Shown here: in pieces, positions 1 to 8,265 of the stretch | Numbering within the stretch: the stretch's first letter is position 1 | Layout of the letters: every line of letters starts with the position of its first letter | Source: DATLMR01 sp035634255 | GTDB lineage: Bacteria; Acidobacteriota; Blastocatellia; UBA7656 | Length of the DNA stretch: 52,688 bases | Assembly (NCBI GenBank): GCA_035634255.1 | Contig: DASQDI010000020.1 | Coordinates: 1 to 52,688, forward strand | Reading direction: 5' to 3' | Notes under the pieces: generated by a model | Database searches by the model: none | Seen by the model: the letters and a program-made list of their open reading frames with translations, nothing else | What the model was told of the DNA's origin: nothing | Translations under genes and position numbers: made by a program

Positions 1-14
1 GTCGTTAACCTCGC

Positions 15-56
15 CCGCCCCTAGACCGCCTGGTAAGACCAGGCCATCAGGGGCGG
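15..56 (-). other. Two-step hairpin in a probable rRNA leader
   Basis: An outer 8-bp stem (15-22 with 49-56) encloses an inner perfect 7-bp stem (28-34 with 38-44, 3-nt loop). It lies downstream, on the minus strand, of two strong promoters and a boxA-like site, so it is most simply a folded part of an rRNA leader. A tRNA was considered, but no cloverleaf fits. The 16S gene itself would lie left of the window. Confidence 0.5.
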
Positions 57-120
57 CCGTTATTACGTCGGCCCCCGGCCCTCACTCTTCAGAATCTTCT
101 GGTTATTCACACTTCCTATC

Positions 121-133
121 CAGTTTTCAAAGA
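121..133 (-). promoter_or_regulatory. boxA-like antitermination element
   Basis: Read on the minus strand the site is TCTTTGAAAACTG, which resembles the boxA-type element found in rRNA leaders of many bacteria, where NusB/NusE bind. It sits about 30 bp downstream of the proximal promoter, as expected for an rRNA leader. Its assignment rests on motif and context only. Confidence 0.6.
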
Positions 134-163
134 CCTCTTACCCCTCTTCAGAGGCAAATTTTG

Positions 164-191
164 ATTATACCGATCTCATTTCGTTTGTCAA
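164..191 (-). promoter_or_regulatory. Proximal promoter (P2) of probable rRNA operon
   Basis: On the minus strand there is a perfect TTGACA (186-191) and a perfect TATAAT (164-169) separated by 16 nt. This is the strongest sigma-70 type promoter in the window. It fires leftward, away from the rhodanese gene, and is followed by the boxA-like element. Confidence 0.8.
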
Positions 192-279
192 TCACTTTTT
201 TCGATGCCTCTGTAGCTCGACATTCGAATAAAGAATGATTGAAAACTTCAGGAAAGATCGGCTTCTCAAAGAGAGGTTG

Positions 280-307
280 ATTATGCCAGAAAATTTTCTA
301 CTGTCAA
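280..307 (-). promoter_or_regulatory. Distal promoter (P1) of probable rRNA operon
   Basis: On the minus strand, TTGACA (302-307) and CATAAT (280-285) are separated by 16 nt. It lies 116 bp upstream of an equally spaced stronger promoter. Tandem P1/P2 promoters about 120 bp apart are classic for rRNA operons. No open reading frame lies between them. Confidence 0.7.
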
Positions 308-404
308 TCCCCCCGCACGCCTCGAATCCCGAAGCCCATTTGAGCCGCGGAAGCCGCCGAGCCATAGGCGCGCGGTAGCCTGAGTATTACCGCCTAAATT
401 CAGA

Positions 405-446
405 ATCGGAGCAACCGGCTTAGGAAGCAGGCTCGATTGCCCCGAT
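405..446 (-). terminator. Probable terminator of the sigma-rhodanese operon
   Basis: Arms 405-414 and 437-446 form a 10-bp stem with one G-U pair in the minus-strand transcript, starting about 30 bp after the rhodanese stop. A second small stem (372-377 with 388-393) follows. The U-tract is weak, so termination may be inefficient or factor dependent. Confidence 0.45.
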
Positions 447-476
447 CCTTATTAAATAGCGAATAGATAGTTGCGA

Positions 477-929
477 CTATTTAGGCTCGACCGCGCCGCC
501 CGCCTGATTCCACGCCTCCCAGCCGCCTTTGAGCGCCCGCACTCGGGTGAACCCGTTTGAGCGCAGGATTCGGGCTGCTTTTAAGGAGCCCCCATCGGTA
601 GAGCACGCGCAGTAAGTGACCACTTCTTTGTCGCGCGGAATGTCTTTAAGCCGGGCCTCGATTTCTCCGGGGGCTATGCGGACCGCGCCCTTTATTTTGG
701 TCTGGCTCGCGTCGTAATCTCCGCCCCGAACATCTATGATTACGAGCCGCTCATTCCTGTCAAACTTCGACTTCAACTCATCGACCGTGATGCGCTCCGC
801 GTCTTCGGACTCCGCTCTTTCGTCAGCTGCCCCGCTGAAGGCCGAAGAAGGCAGGGCGGCGGCCACCGTCCAGTTCAGCACGATTGAAGCCGACAGGACC
901 AGAGCCAGTTTCCATTTCTTTAAACTCAT
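477..929 (-). CDS. Exported rhodanese-domain protein
   Basis: The protein is about 150 residues: a hydrophobic N-terminal export signal (roughly residues 5-30) followed by one rhodanese domain. The catalytic loop has the Y-C-A-C-S-T-D-G-G form, the first Cys taking the place of the sulfurtransferase nucleophile, with a C-terminal G-G-W-E-A-W typical of the fold. I place the start at the ATG at 929, which has a GGAGG eight bases upstream; a GTG three codons earlier overlaps the ribosome site. It is the last gene of a leftward set with an ECF sigma factor, a membrane protein and a Spy-like protein, so it probably handles sulfur or thiol stress outside the cytoplasm. The extra Cys in the loop is unusual. 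Confidence 0.85.
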   Translation of the reverse strand: MSLKKWKLALVLSASIVLNWTVAAALPSSAFSGAADERAESEDAERITVDELKSKFDRNERLVIIDVRGGDYDASQTKIKGAVRIAPGEIEARLKDIPRDKEVVTYCACSTDGGSLKAARILRSNGFTRVRALKGGWEAWNQAGGAVEPK

Positions 930-1045
930 AAAACTCACCTCCGTGCAGTATTCCAGCTCGTCGATTGAAACGCGATGTTCGCGCTCAATGCGACAGACGC
1001 CCGTAATACGCGGGAGGGGGCCTCCCGGTTACACCTCCGCCCGGA

Positions 1046-1453
1046 TTAATGCGACCCCGCCTCTTTCTGGTCGGGGCAGTTACAATTTTCCTGTGTCACT
1101 ATGGTGTCGAAATGTTGCTGCTGATCCGGCAGCAGTTGCTCCCGGATGCGCGTGCGAGCCTGCTCGCGCAGCACGTTATAGCGAGGGCGCACTTCGGCGC
1201 AAACGCTCTTATAATCGTTGCGCGTGTCATTCAGGATCTGGCCGATGGACGACTCCTGTTCGGGGCTCAGGCTGAGCTCGCGCTTCAGCACTTGAAAGTA
1301 CAGTTCGCCGTCTCTTATGGAAGGGGTGCGGGACTCGATATCGGCGCGGGACATGTATATGCCGCTGAGCGCCGCGCCGGTCACACAACCGAGAAAGAAG
1401 ACGGCGAATACGACGCCCCATACCTTCAGCCACGTTCTATTTTGCGAGTTCAT
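1046..1453 (-). CDS. Spy/CpxP-like membrane-anchored periplasmic protein
   Basis: About 135 residues: a short cytoplasmic N-terminus, one membrane helix (about residues 10-30), then a charged helical region containing L-S-L-S-P-E-Q-E, close to the LTxxQ-type motif of Spy/CpxP/ZraP/CnrX proteins. These are periplasmic chaperones or metal sensors linked to envelope stress. The C-terminus carries a C-N-C pair. The start ATG at 1453 shares one base with the stop of the upstream gene (TAATG) and has AGGAGG in front, so the two are translationally coupled. With the upstream sigma factor and membrane protein it suggests a three-part envelope-sensing module; the ligand is unknown. Confidence 0.7.
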   Translation of the reverse strand: MNSQNRTWLKVWGVVFAVFFLGCVTGAALSGIYMSRADIESRTPSIRDGELYFQVLKRELSLSPEQESSIGQILNDTRNDYKSVCAEVRPRYNVLREQARTRIREQLLPDQQQHFDTIVTQENCNCPDQKEAGSH

Positions 1454-1902
1454 TACTGTGCCTCCTGCCTCTCCTGATTGACCAGAGTGGCGAGCACCTC
1501 CTCGGTGGAAATGGCGCACTCTTCTTTAGTCGAAATAGCGCAGGCGCTTACGACGGACATCTGGGGGCCGTGAGGGTCGGGATAAAGCCCGACGGATTGG
1601 TTGGATTGTTCGACAGGCGCGCCCGCCTGCAAATACCACGAAACCCCGACGGCGGATAGCGCGATCAGGATCATCACGGGAACAGCCCGGCGGAACGCGG
1701 GGATTATAGACAGCCAGTCATTAGGTGCTCTCTCTCGTACCCCCTTCTCCGCCGCGATTCGCGCACGAACGCGCGCGAGCAGGAAAGGCGAAGAGGCGGC
1801 CTCGTCGGCCTCTCCGTCAGTCATTGCGGAGGCGCGCAGAATCTGCCGCCCGACCTCGTCTAGCCTGCCCTCTTGAGCCTGATTCTTTTTCCCTCGAAAC
1901 AT
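1453..1902 (-). CDS. Single-pass membrane protein, probable anti-sigma factor
   Basis: 149 residues with a charged N-terminal half (about 1-70), one membrane helix (about 72-92) and a short outside tail. The position directly after an ECF sigma gene and the topology fit an anti-sigma factor, but I see no zinc-binding HxxxCxxC motif. The tail has a duplicated block: C-A-I-S-T-K-E-E followed at once by C-A-I-S-T-E-E, each with a Cys, also visible as a diverged 24-bp tandem duplication in the DNA. The Cys pair may be sensory. The start has AGAGAGG upstream. Sequence similarity to known anti-sigma families is not evident by eye. Confidence 0.7.
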   Translation of the reverse strand: MFRGKKNQAQEGRLDEVGRQILRASAMTDGEADEAASSPFLLARVRARIAAEKGVRERAPNDWLSIIPAFRRAVPVMILIALSAVGVSWYLQAGAPVEQSNQSVGLYPDPHGPQMSVVSACAISTKEECAISTEEVLATLVNQERQEAQ

Positions 1903-1948
1903 AAAACCTCTCTGAGTAAATAAAGCCCTTGGTCGAGTCTACTCGAAT

Positions 1949-2563
1949 TCACAGGAAATCGGACAGCACGCGGCGCAATGACAGGCGCGCCCGGTGCGCC
2001 CGGACCTTCACTTTAGATGCTGACCAGCCCGTCATATCGGCGATGTCGGCCACGGACATTTCCTGCCCATCGAGCAGGGTGAGAATCAGCCGGTCGTCCG
2101 GGCTTAAACGCGCGAGGAGCTTATGAGCCAGGTCGCGCGAGATGACGGCCGATTCCATGTCCTTCTCGCGGGCTCCCCCGCGCAGGTGAGCGCGGACCAG
2201 ATCGCCGTCTTCTTCGGTAAAAGAGCTTTCCGCCCTCCGGCGGACCCGTCTGAGATGATCGTAACACGAGTTGATCGCTATCCTCGAAATCCAGGCCGCG
2301 AACGACGGCCCGCGCTCGGACGAGTAATCGGCGAGGGCGAAATAGACCTTTGTGAAGACCTCCTGGACGATCTCTTCAACCCGCTCCGAGTGATTGAAGA
2401 AGCGGCCCACGATGCGCGCGACCCGCCTCCGGTGGCGCTCGAATAGCTGCTCGAAAGCCGCCTCGTCGCCCGACGACGCATAAACCGCGAGCAGGTCGTC
2501 GGACACTTCTTCCCTATCGTCGGCCACGACTGCGAAATCAAACTTATCGGAGGTCTCTTCCAT
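1949..2563 (-). CDS. ECF-type RNA polymerase sigma factor
   Basis: 204 residues. Region 2 (about 35-105) includes F-E-Q-L-F-E-R-H, the V-E-E-I-V-Q-E-V-F core-binding stretch and W-I-S-R-I-A-I-N; region 4 (about 150-200) has the helix-turn-helix M-S-V-A-D-I-A-D-M-T-G-W-S followed by K-V-K-V-R-A-H-R-A-R. No extra domains are present. It heads a leftward set with a membrane protein, a Spy-like protein and an exported rhodanese, typical of an envelope-stress sigma and its regulon. A candidate promoter lies upstream and is divergent from uvrA. Confidence 0.93.
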   Translation of the reverse strand: MEETSDKFDFAVVADDREEVSDDLLAVYASSGDEAAFEQLFERHRRRVARIVGRFFNHSERVEEIVQEVFTKVYFALADYSSERGPSFAAWISRIAINSCYDHLRRVRRRAESSFTEEDGDLVRAHLRGGAREKDMESAVISRDLAHKLLARLSPDDRLILTLLDGQEMSVADIADMTGWSASKVKVRAHRARLSLRRVLSDFL

Positions 2564-2638
2564 TCGACACTTCTGATCTCGCGGTCCTCGCCCGGCTCGC
2601 GATTTAAGGGTGACTTTCCGGCCCCGCGGAATGCCCGG

Positions 2639-2666
2639 AATATATTTCGCCGATCATCCGTAGCAA
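2639..2666 (-). promoter_or_regulatory. Candidate promoter for the ECF sigma gene
   Basis: On the minus strand TTGCTA (2661-2666) and TATATT (2639-2644) are 16 nt apart, about 75 bp upstream of the sigma start. No obvious ECF-type autoregulatory promoter was recognised. Confidence 0.4.
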
Positions 2667-2725
2667 CCTTACATCAAGACTATAAACGCGCGGGGACCCG
2701 ATCCGGTTACAGACCGGCAGGCAAA

Positions 2726-2755
2726 TTGATAGATGTGCCGCGCGGGTGGTATTAT
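2726..2755 (+). promoter_or_regulatory. Candidate uvrA promoter
   Basis: TTGATA (2726-2731) and TATTAT (2750-2755) are 18 nt apart, about 60 bp before the uvrA ATG. No convincing LexA box was found nearby. Confidence 0.45.
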
Positions 2756-2818
2756 TTGTGGTTCGTTCAGTCGGGATTTAGCTTTTATACAACCTGTACT
2801 CTCATCAGGCGGGGGATA

Positions 2819-5665
2819 ATGTCCGAAGAAGTCATAATAGTTCGCGGTGCCAGAGTGCACAATCTGAAGAATATCAGCATCGAGCTTCCGCTCGGCAAGC
2901 TCACGGTCATCACCGGGGTCAGCGGGTCTGGGAAATCGAGCCTCGCTTTCGACACGATTTACGCCGAGGGCCAGAGGAGGTACGTCGAGAGCCTCTCGGC
3001 TTACGCCCGGCAGTTCCTTGAGCGGATGGATAAGCCCGACGTGGACGAGATTCTCGGCATATGTCCGGCCATATCTATAAGGCAGAAGAATTCGACCCGG
3101 AACCCCAGGTCGACCGTCGCGACCCAGACTGAGATATATGATTACCTCCGCCTCCTTTATGCGCGGGTCGGGATCACTTACTGCGCTCAGTGCGGGCAGC
3201 AGGTGAAGAGGGACACGCCCGAGTCCATAGCCGATCAGGTGTTGGGCTTCCCCGAAGGCACCCGATTCATGGTGATGTTCCCGGCGCATGCGGGGATGGA
3301 AGAGCCCGAGCCTTCCGCCAACGGCAACGGTCAGAAACGGAAGAAGCGCGGCGCGAAGGAGAGCACGGCGAGCCAGGAGACCCGGATCAAGGCCCACCTG
3401 ATGAGCCTGATGCAGCGCGGGTTCACCCGCCTGTTTAAAAACGGGGAGATCATCGAGCTCTCCACGCCGGACAGTTATTCCGAAAATAATTTTGACGACA
3501 CGTACGTCCTAGTTGACCGGCTCGCGGCGCGCGAAGATGTGAGGGCGCGCCTGGTCGATTCAATCGAGGTCTGTTATCAGGAAGGGCATGGGCAGGCGGT
3601 TATCGAAGTCTTTTCCGAGCCCCGGCAGCGCCTCCATTATTCGGAAGGTTTCGAGTGCAAGAATTGCGGCCTCAGCTACGCCGCGCCCGAGCCCCGCTTG
3701 TTCAGCTTCAACAACCCGTTCGGGGCGTGCCCGACCTGCCAGGGGTTCGGCAATACGATTGGGCTCGATCTCGATCTGGTCATCCCCAATTCCGAGCTGA
3801 GCCTCGCGCAGGGCGCTATCGAGCCATGGATGAAGCCCCAGTATGAGTGGGCCCAGAAAGAGTTGTTGAAGTTCTGCAAGCAGGCCGGGATTCCGACGAA
3901 CGTTCCGTTCAGCCAGCTGAGCCGGGACCAGCAGAGGTCTCTCATTCAGGGGCGGAACGGCTTCGACGGAATCAAGGGCTTTTTCGACTGGCTTGAGACG
4001 AAAAAATATAAGCTCCATGTAAGGGTCTTCCTCTCGAAGTACAGGGGCTACACCCTGTGCCCGGACTGCGGGGGCTCCAGGCTGCGGCAGGAGGCCAGGC
4101 TCGTTCGCGTGGGCGGGAACTCCTTGCCGCAAATCTGCTCGATGACGGCGGCCGAGGCGGCGGCCTTCTTCGACCGGATCGAGCTTGAGCCCGCGGAGTT
4201 GGAGATAGCCGACCGCCTCCTCCATGAGATCCGCAGTCGCCTGAAGTTTTTGGTGGACGTGGGGCTTGAGTACCTCACGCTCGACCGGCTCGCATCGACC
4301 CTCTCCGGCGGGGAGGCTCAGAGGATTCAGCTTGCCACGAACCTTGGCGCGTCTCTGGTCGGGGCTCTTTACGTGCTGGACGAGCCGTCGATAGGCCTTC
4401 ACGCCCGCGATAACGAGCGGCTGATCAGGATTCTTCAGAACCTCAGAGACATCGGCAACACCGTTCTGGTCGTCGAGCACGAGCCGGAGATGATGATGGC
4501 GGCCGACCGCATAATCGACATCGGTCCGGGCGCGGGAGAGCTAGGGGGCGAGGTCGTGTTCACAGGCACCCCGAACGACATCCTGACGCGCGGCCACTCG
4601 CTTACGGGCAAATACCTGCGCGGCGAGTTGGAGATCAAGCAGCCCAAGCAGAGGCGGCAGCCGACTTCGAGGACTCTTGAGATTCGGGGCGCGAGCGAGC
4701 ACAACCTTCAGGGCGTCGATCTAGACATCCCGCTCGGGATGACGGTCTGCATCACGGGAGTCTCGGGCTCGGGGAAATCGACCCTCGTTCACGACATAAT
4801 TTATGCCGGCCTGAAGAAGCAGCGGGGCGATTGGACGGGGCACGTCGGCTCCTTCTCGAAGCTGGACGGGGGCCAGTTCATAGACGACGTGGTTCTGGTC
4901 GATCAATCTCCCATCGGCCGGACGCCCCGCTCGAACCCCGTCACCTACATCAAAGTCTATGACGCCATTCGCGAGCTTTTCGCCCAGACGCGGGAGGCAC
5001 AGGCCCACGGCTTTGATGCGTCGCACTTCAGCTTCAACGTGCCCGGAGGCCGGTGCGAGCGGTGCGAAGGCAACGGGGTCGAGATCAAAGAGATGCAGTT
5101 TCTGGCCGATGTCGAACTGGTGTGCGAGGAGTGCAAAGGCATGCGCTTCAAATCGGCCCTGCTCGACGTGAAGTACAAGGGCCGCTCGATTCACGACGTA
5201 CTCAACATGACCGTGCGCGAGGCCCTGCTCTTTTTCTCTAACACCAACAGAATCGCGACGCGCCTTAGGGTGCTCGACGACGTCGGCCTCGGGTACCTGA
5301 GGCTCGGCCAGTCCGCGACCACCCTTTCGGGCGGAGAGGCTCAGCGCGTAAAACTCGCGGCCTACCTGTCCAAGAGAACGAGCGAGCGAACGCTTTACAT
5401 ATTCGATGAGCCGACGACCGGGCTCCACTTCGATGACATCAACAGGCTGCTGGCGGCTTTCAGGCAGCTCATCGACGCGGGCGGCTCGATCATCATAATC
5501 GAGCACAACCTGGATGTCATAAAGAGCGCGGATTGGATCATCGACCTCGGGCCGGAAGGCGGGTACAACGGCGGGCGGGTCGTCGCCCAAGGCCCGCCCG
5601 AAGCCATCATCGAAAGCGGGGAATCGCACACCGGGAGATTCCTCAGGAACGTCCTGAAGCACTGA
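2819..5665 (+). CDS. uvrA: Excinuclease ABC subunit A
   Basis: A 948-residue DNA-damage recognition ATPase of nucleotide excision repair, acting with UvrB. There are two ABC modules. Walker A motifs G-V-S-G-S-G-K-S lie near residues 33 and 646, and signature motifs L-S-G-G-E-A-Q-R near 494 and 836. Zinc modules are seen near 280 (C-K-N-C ... C-P-T-C) and 746 (C-E-R-C ... C-E-E-C). The insertion near residue 160-185 (K-K-R-G-A-K-E-S-T-A) is charged and variable. The frame stays open upstream to about 2726, but homology begins at M-S-E-E-V-I-I-V-R-G, with a G-rich ribosome site before the ATG at 2819. Length matches the family. Confidence 0.97.
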   Translation: MSEEVIIVRGARVHNLKNISIELPLGKLTVITGVSGSGKSSLAFDTIYAEGQRRYVESLSAYARQFLERMDKPDVDEILGICPAISIRQKNSTRNPRSTVATQTEIYDYLRLLYARVGITYCAQCGQQVKRDTPESIADQVLGFPEGTRFMVMFPAHAGMEEPEPSANGNGQKRKKRGAKESTASQETRIKAHLMSLMQRGFTRLFKNGEIIELSTPDSYSENNFDDTYVLVDRLAAREDVRARLVDSIEVCYQEGHGQAVIEVFSEPRQRLHYSEGFECKNCGLSYAAPEPRLFSFNNPFGACPTCQGFGNTIGLDLDLVIPNSELSLAQGAIEPWMKPQYEWAQKELLKFCKQAGIPTNVPFSQLSRDQQRSLIQGRNGFDGIKGFFDWLETKKYKLHVRVFLSKYRGYTLCPDCGGSRLRQEARLVRVGGNSLPQICSMTAAEAAAFFDRIELEPAELEIADRLLHEIRSRLKFLVDVGLEYLTLDRLASTLSGGEAQRIQLATNLGASLVGALYVLDEPSIGLHARDNERLIRILQNLRDIGNTVLVVEHEPEMMMAADRIIDIGPGAGELGGEVVFTGTPNDILTRGHSLTGKYLRGELEIKQPKQRRQPTSRTLEIRGASEHNLQGVDLDIPLGMTVCITGVSGSGKSTLVHDIIYAGLKKQRGDWTGHVGSFSKLDGGQFIDDVVLVDQSPIGRTPRSNPVTYIKVYDAIRELFAQTREAQAHGFDASHFSFNVPGGRCERCEGNGVEIKEMQFLADVELVCEECKGMRFKSALLDVKYKGRSIHDVLNMTVREALLFFSNTNRIATRLRVLDDVGLGYLRLGQSATTLSGGEAQRVKLAAYLSKRTSERTLYIFDEPTTGLHFDDINRLLAAFRQLIDAGGSIIIIEHNLDVIKSADWIIDLGPEGGYNGGRVVAQGPPEAIIESGESHTGRFLRNVLKH

Positions 5666-5702
5666 CCCGAACCCGTTGCGAACCGGCCCGACGATCAGCC
5701 TT

Positions 5703-6284
5703 ATGTATATCGATCCCGAAATCATCTCAGAGGTCGCGCGAAAGTACGGGGCGCCCGAAGAGGTCGCCCTCAGTTACGAGATGACCCGGACCGAATTCGA
5801 CATGGTTCGCGGGAGCCAGAAGCATGGCCGGGCGCATGACGTGACGCTTTTCATAATCGATCAGGGGCGCGTCGTGGTCATCAAAAAACCTATGTACCCG
5901 GAAGGCGCGTACCGCGCGCCGTCGGGAGGCGTCGAGCCCGGAGAGCCGTTCGAAGAAGGGGCGCTCCGGGAGGCGTACGAAGAGACCGGCCTCGTCGTCA
6001 CCCTGGAACGCTTCCTCTTCAGGGTCAACGTAGCCTTCACCTGCGCGGGGGACTTTATCGACTGGACCTCCTACGTCTTCAGCGCGCGGGCGGTCGGGGG
6101 CCGGCTTCAGCCCATAGACACTCATGAGATTGTCGAGGCTCGCTTCGCGTCGGTGGAGGAGTTGCGGGGGCCCGTGAAATCCGCCCTGCTCGCGAGCGGC
6201 TCGACCGGCCTCAAGTACAGGTCGGACCTGAGCGACCTAGTCCTCGGGAAGCTGGTCGAAGACGGCGCGCTCATGCCCGCCTGA
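5703..6284 (+). CDS. Nudix hydrolase
   Basis: 193 residues with a complete Nudix box near residues 75-97 (G-x5-E-x7-R-E-A-Y-E-E-T-G-L), the Mg2+-binding signature of enzymes that cleave nucleoside diphosphates linked to another group. The substrate cannot be told from the motif. An N-terminal extension of about 45 residues precedes the domain. I prefer the ATG at 5703; a TTG at 5676 is also in frame and neither has a strong ribosome site. It follows uvrA by under 40 bp in the same direction, so it may be cotranscribed and could clean damaged nucleotides, which is inference. Confidence 0.88.
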   Translation: MYIDPEIISEVARKYGAPEEVALSYEMTRTEFDMVRGSQKHGRAHDVTLFIIDQGRVVVIKKPMYPEGAYRAPSGGVEPGEPFEEGALREAYEETGLVVTLERFLFRVNVAFTCAGDFIDWTSYVFSARAVGGRLQPIDTHEIVEARFASVEELRGPVKSALLASGSTGLKYRSDLSDLVLGKLVEDGALMPA

Positions 6285-6440
6285 ATTTGTTTTACCTTGG
6301 TCTAGAAACTTGAATTTCCACTCTGTTATAATCCGGCAGTTCAGTTTTACAGGCCCGCGCTCTTTATTTTGGCTGGTACGGTTGATCCAGATCGGTCAAT
6401 CTTAATGCGCAACCTTGCCGCGTAGTTCAAAGGAGTTGTA

Positions 6441-7970
6441 ATGAGTTTCAGACCAGAAGAGACCTCAGCCGACGCCATCGACAGTGTTCAGACCCCGCGC
6501 CATATTCGCATAATAATCTTACTCGTAGCTCTCTGCTGCCTTTCGATAGGGGTCGCAATCGGGGCAGTAGCCAGAGGGGTTGTCGGCGCGAAGTCGGAAG
6601 ACAACCGCCTGTCCATCAGCCATTCCGCGGTGACCCCCGACTCGCTTTCGGCGATCTTCGCGAAAGTGTCGGACCAGGTCGAGCCCGCCGTGGTGAACAT
6701 AAAAATCTCCGAGGGCGAAGACCGCGCGCCGTTCTCGCGCGAAGGGACCGGCTCCGGCGTCATCGTGAACTCCGCGGGCTTTATCATCACGAACCAGCAC
6801 GTGGTCGGGCGCGCTTCGACGATAACGGTCAAGCTGGCCGACAGCCGCGAGTTCAAGGCGCGGGTGATCGGCGAGGACCCTATGACCGATCTCGCCGTCA
6901 TAAAGATCAACCCGACCGAGCCCCTCCCGGCCGCGAGGATGGGCGACTCCGACAGGCTCAAGGTCGGCGACTGGGTTCTGGCCATCGGCTCGCCTTTCGG
7001 CCTCGAGCAGACCGTCACGGCCGGGATCATCAGCGCCAAGGACCGGATCACGACGACCGGCTCGACCGCGTTCCAACAATTCCTTCAGACCGACGCGGCG
7101 ATCAACCCCGGCAACTCCGGCGGGCCTCTGGTGAACCTGCAAGGCGAGGTCATAGGGATCAACACGCAGATCGCGACCGCGAGCGGCGTGTTCAACGGCA
7201 TCGGCTTCGCGCTGCCATCGTCGACCGCGGTGGATGTCTATAATCAGATAGTCACCGACGGGCGGGTGCGCCGAGGCTACCTTGGCATCTATCCCGACGC
7301 CGTGCCCCCCCAGATCGCGAGGCTCAACAAGATAGCCGAGAACCAGGGCGTACTCGTGCGCGAGTTTGTCGGCGACGACACCCCGGCCACGCGCGCGGGC
7401 ATAGAGATCGGCGATGTGATCCTCAGCATCAACGGCCAGCCCGTCAACACCCCGCGCGAACTGATCAGGAAGATAGCGGCCCTCCCCGTCGGGAGCCTCG
7501 CCAACCTGGTCACCGTGCGGAAGGGAGAGCAGCGGACGGCCATGGTGAAACTTGAGGAGCGCAAGGACGAGCAGCAGAGGCCCATCAACATCAGGCAGAG
7601 ACCTTTCGATCCCCGCAACCCGCAGGAGAGCCCCGAGGACGATTCGGAGCGGAATGGTAAGCCGAGGACTAAACAGGGCCTCGGCCTGACCGTGAAATCC
7701 CTTCTTCCGGAACTGGCAAAGATGAAGGAACTGGAAGGCGTGCGCGGCGCTTACGTCTCCAACGTCGTCCCCGGCAGCGTCTCCGAGGAGAACGGGGTCG
7801 AGGTCGATGACGTTATAATCGAGATCAATCAAAAACCGGTCCTCTCGCTGGACGACTACATACGGATGACGCGCGACCTGAAGAGCGGAGATGACATCGT
7901 ACTGCGGGTGATCCGCAAGGGCAGGGGACCCCTGCGGCGCTCTCTGATCATCTCGTTCACGATGCCATAG
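6441..7970 (+). CDS. DegP/HtrA-type serine protease with two PDZ domains
   Basis: 509 residues. One N-terminal membrane helix (about 22-48) anchors a trypsin-like domain in the periplasm. The catalytic triad is visible as H120 (T-N-Q-H-V-V), D150 (M-T-D-L-A-V) and S226 (N-P-G-N-S-G-G-P-L). Two PDZ domains follow (about 275-375 and 410-505), separated by a charged Gln/Arg-rich linker. The family degrades or refolds misfolded envelope proteins. The start has AAGGAG seven bases upstream. A TATAAT at 6327-6332 lies in the 150-bp gap before the gene but lacks a clear -35. Confidence 0.95.
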   Translation: MSFRPEETSADAIDSVQTPRHIRIIILLVALCCLSIGVAIGAVARGVVGAKSEDNRLSISHSAVTPDSLSAIFAKVSDQVEPAVVNIKISEGEDRAPFSREGTGSGVIVNSAGFIITNQHVVGRASTITVKLADSREFKARVIGEDPMTDLAVIKINPTEPLPAARMGDSDRLKVGDWVLAIGSPFGLEQTVTAGIISAKDRITTTGSTAFQQFLQTDAAINPGNSGGPLVNLQGEVIGINTQIATASGVFNGIGFALPSSTAVDVYNQIVTDGRVRRGYLGIYPDAVPPQIARLNKIAENQGVLVREFVGDDTPATRAGIEIGDVILSINGQPVNTPRELIRKIAALPVGSLANLVTVRKGEQRTAMVKLEERKDEQQRPINIRQRPFDPRNPQESPEDDSERNGKPRTKQGLGLTVKSLLPELAKMKELEGVRGAYVSNVVPGSVSEENGVEVDDVIIEINQKPVLSLDDYIRMTRDLKSGDDIVLRVIRKGRGPLRRSLIISFTMP

Positions 7971-8028
7971 GCCCAGACACGAGCCGTATTGCAAAAGTAT
8001 TGCGGGGCAACCTTTAGGTGATCTATGC

Positions 8029-8056
8029 TTGACCCGTCAAAAGGGCCTATTGTAAA
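8029..8056 (+). promoter_or_regulatory. Candidate carD promoter
   Basis: TTGACC (8029-8034) and TGTAAA (8051-8056) are 16 nt apart in the 295-bp gap before carD, implying a leader of about 200 nt. A T-run follows the -10. A short open frame across this gap has no homology or ribosome site and is not called. Confidence 0.5.
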
Positions 8057-8265
8057 ATTTTTTTTGCGAACTCAAGAACACACCGGTTTGGGCGAGATCA
8101 ACGATTCTAAAATCGAACTTGCCCTATGGTTCGACCAAACCTTCCGACAAACGAGGTATGTTCGCGCTTCGTTGTCAATAAGAGTTTCTCTTATGTTTCA
8201 GGTTAACACCTTAAGACCCATTTTCTGGGATCTCATTCCGCTCGAATCGCAATAAGGAGGTGTCT

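Noticed and set aside
1..60. A tRNA-like hairpin with CTT in its loop on the minus strand
   Set aside because: No acceptor stem, D-arm or T-arm can be built around it; it fits a leader hairpin better.
2760..2815. LexA-type box before uvrA
   Set aside because: CTGT-N8-CAGG is present but the second half does not match ACAG, and no other known SOS box fits.
6519..7994. Long minus-strand frame opposite the DegP gene
   Set aside because: Antisense to a clear protease; composition is Arg/Asp/Gly-rich as expected from the reverse of GC-rich codons.
8025..8255. 76-codon frame before carD
   Set aside because: No ribosome site, no homology, and it spans the candidate carD promoter.
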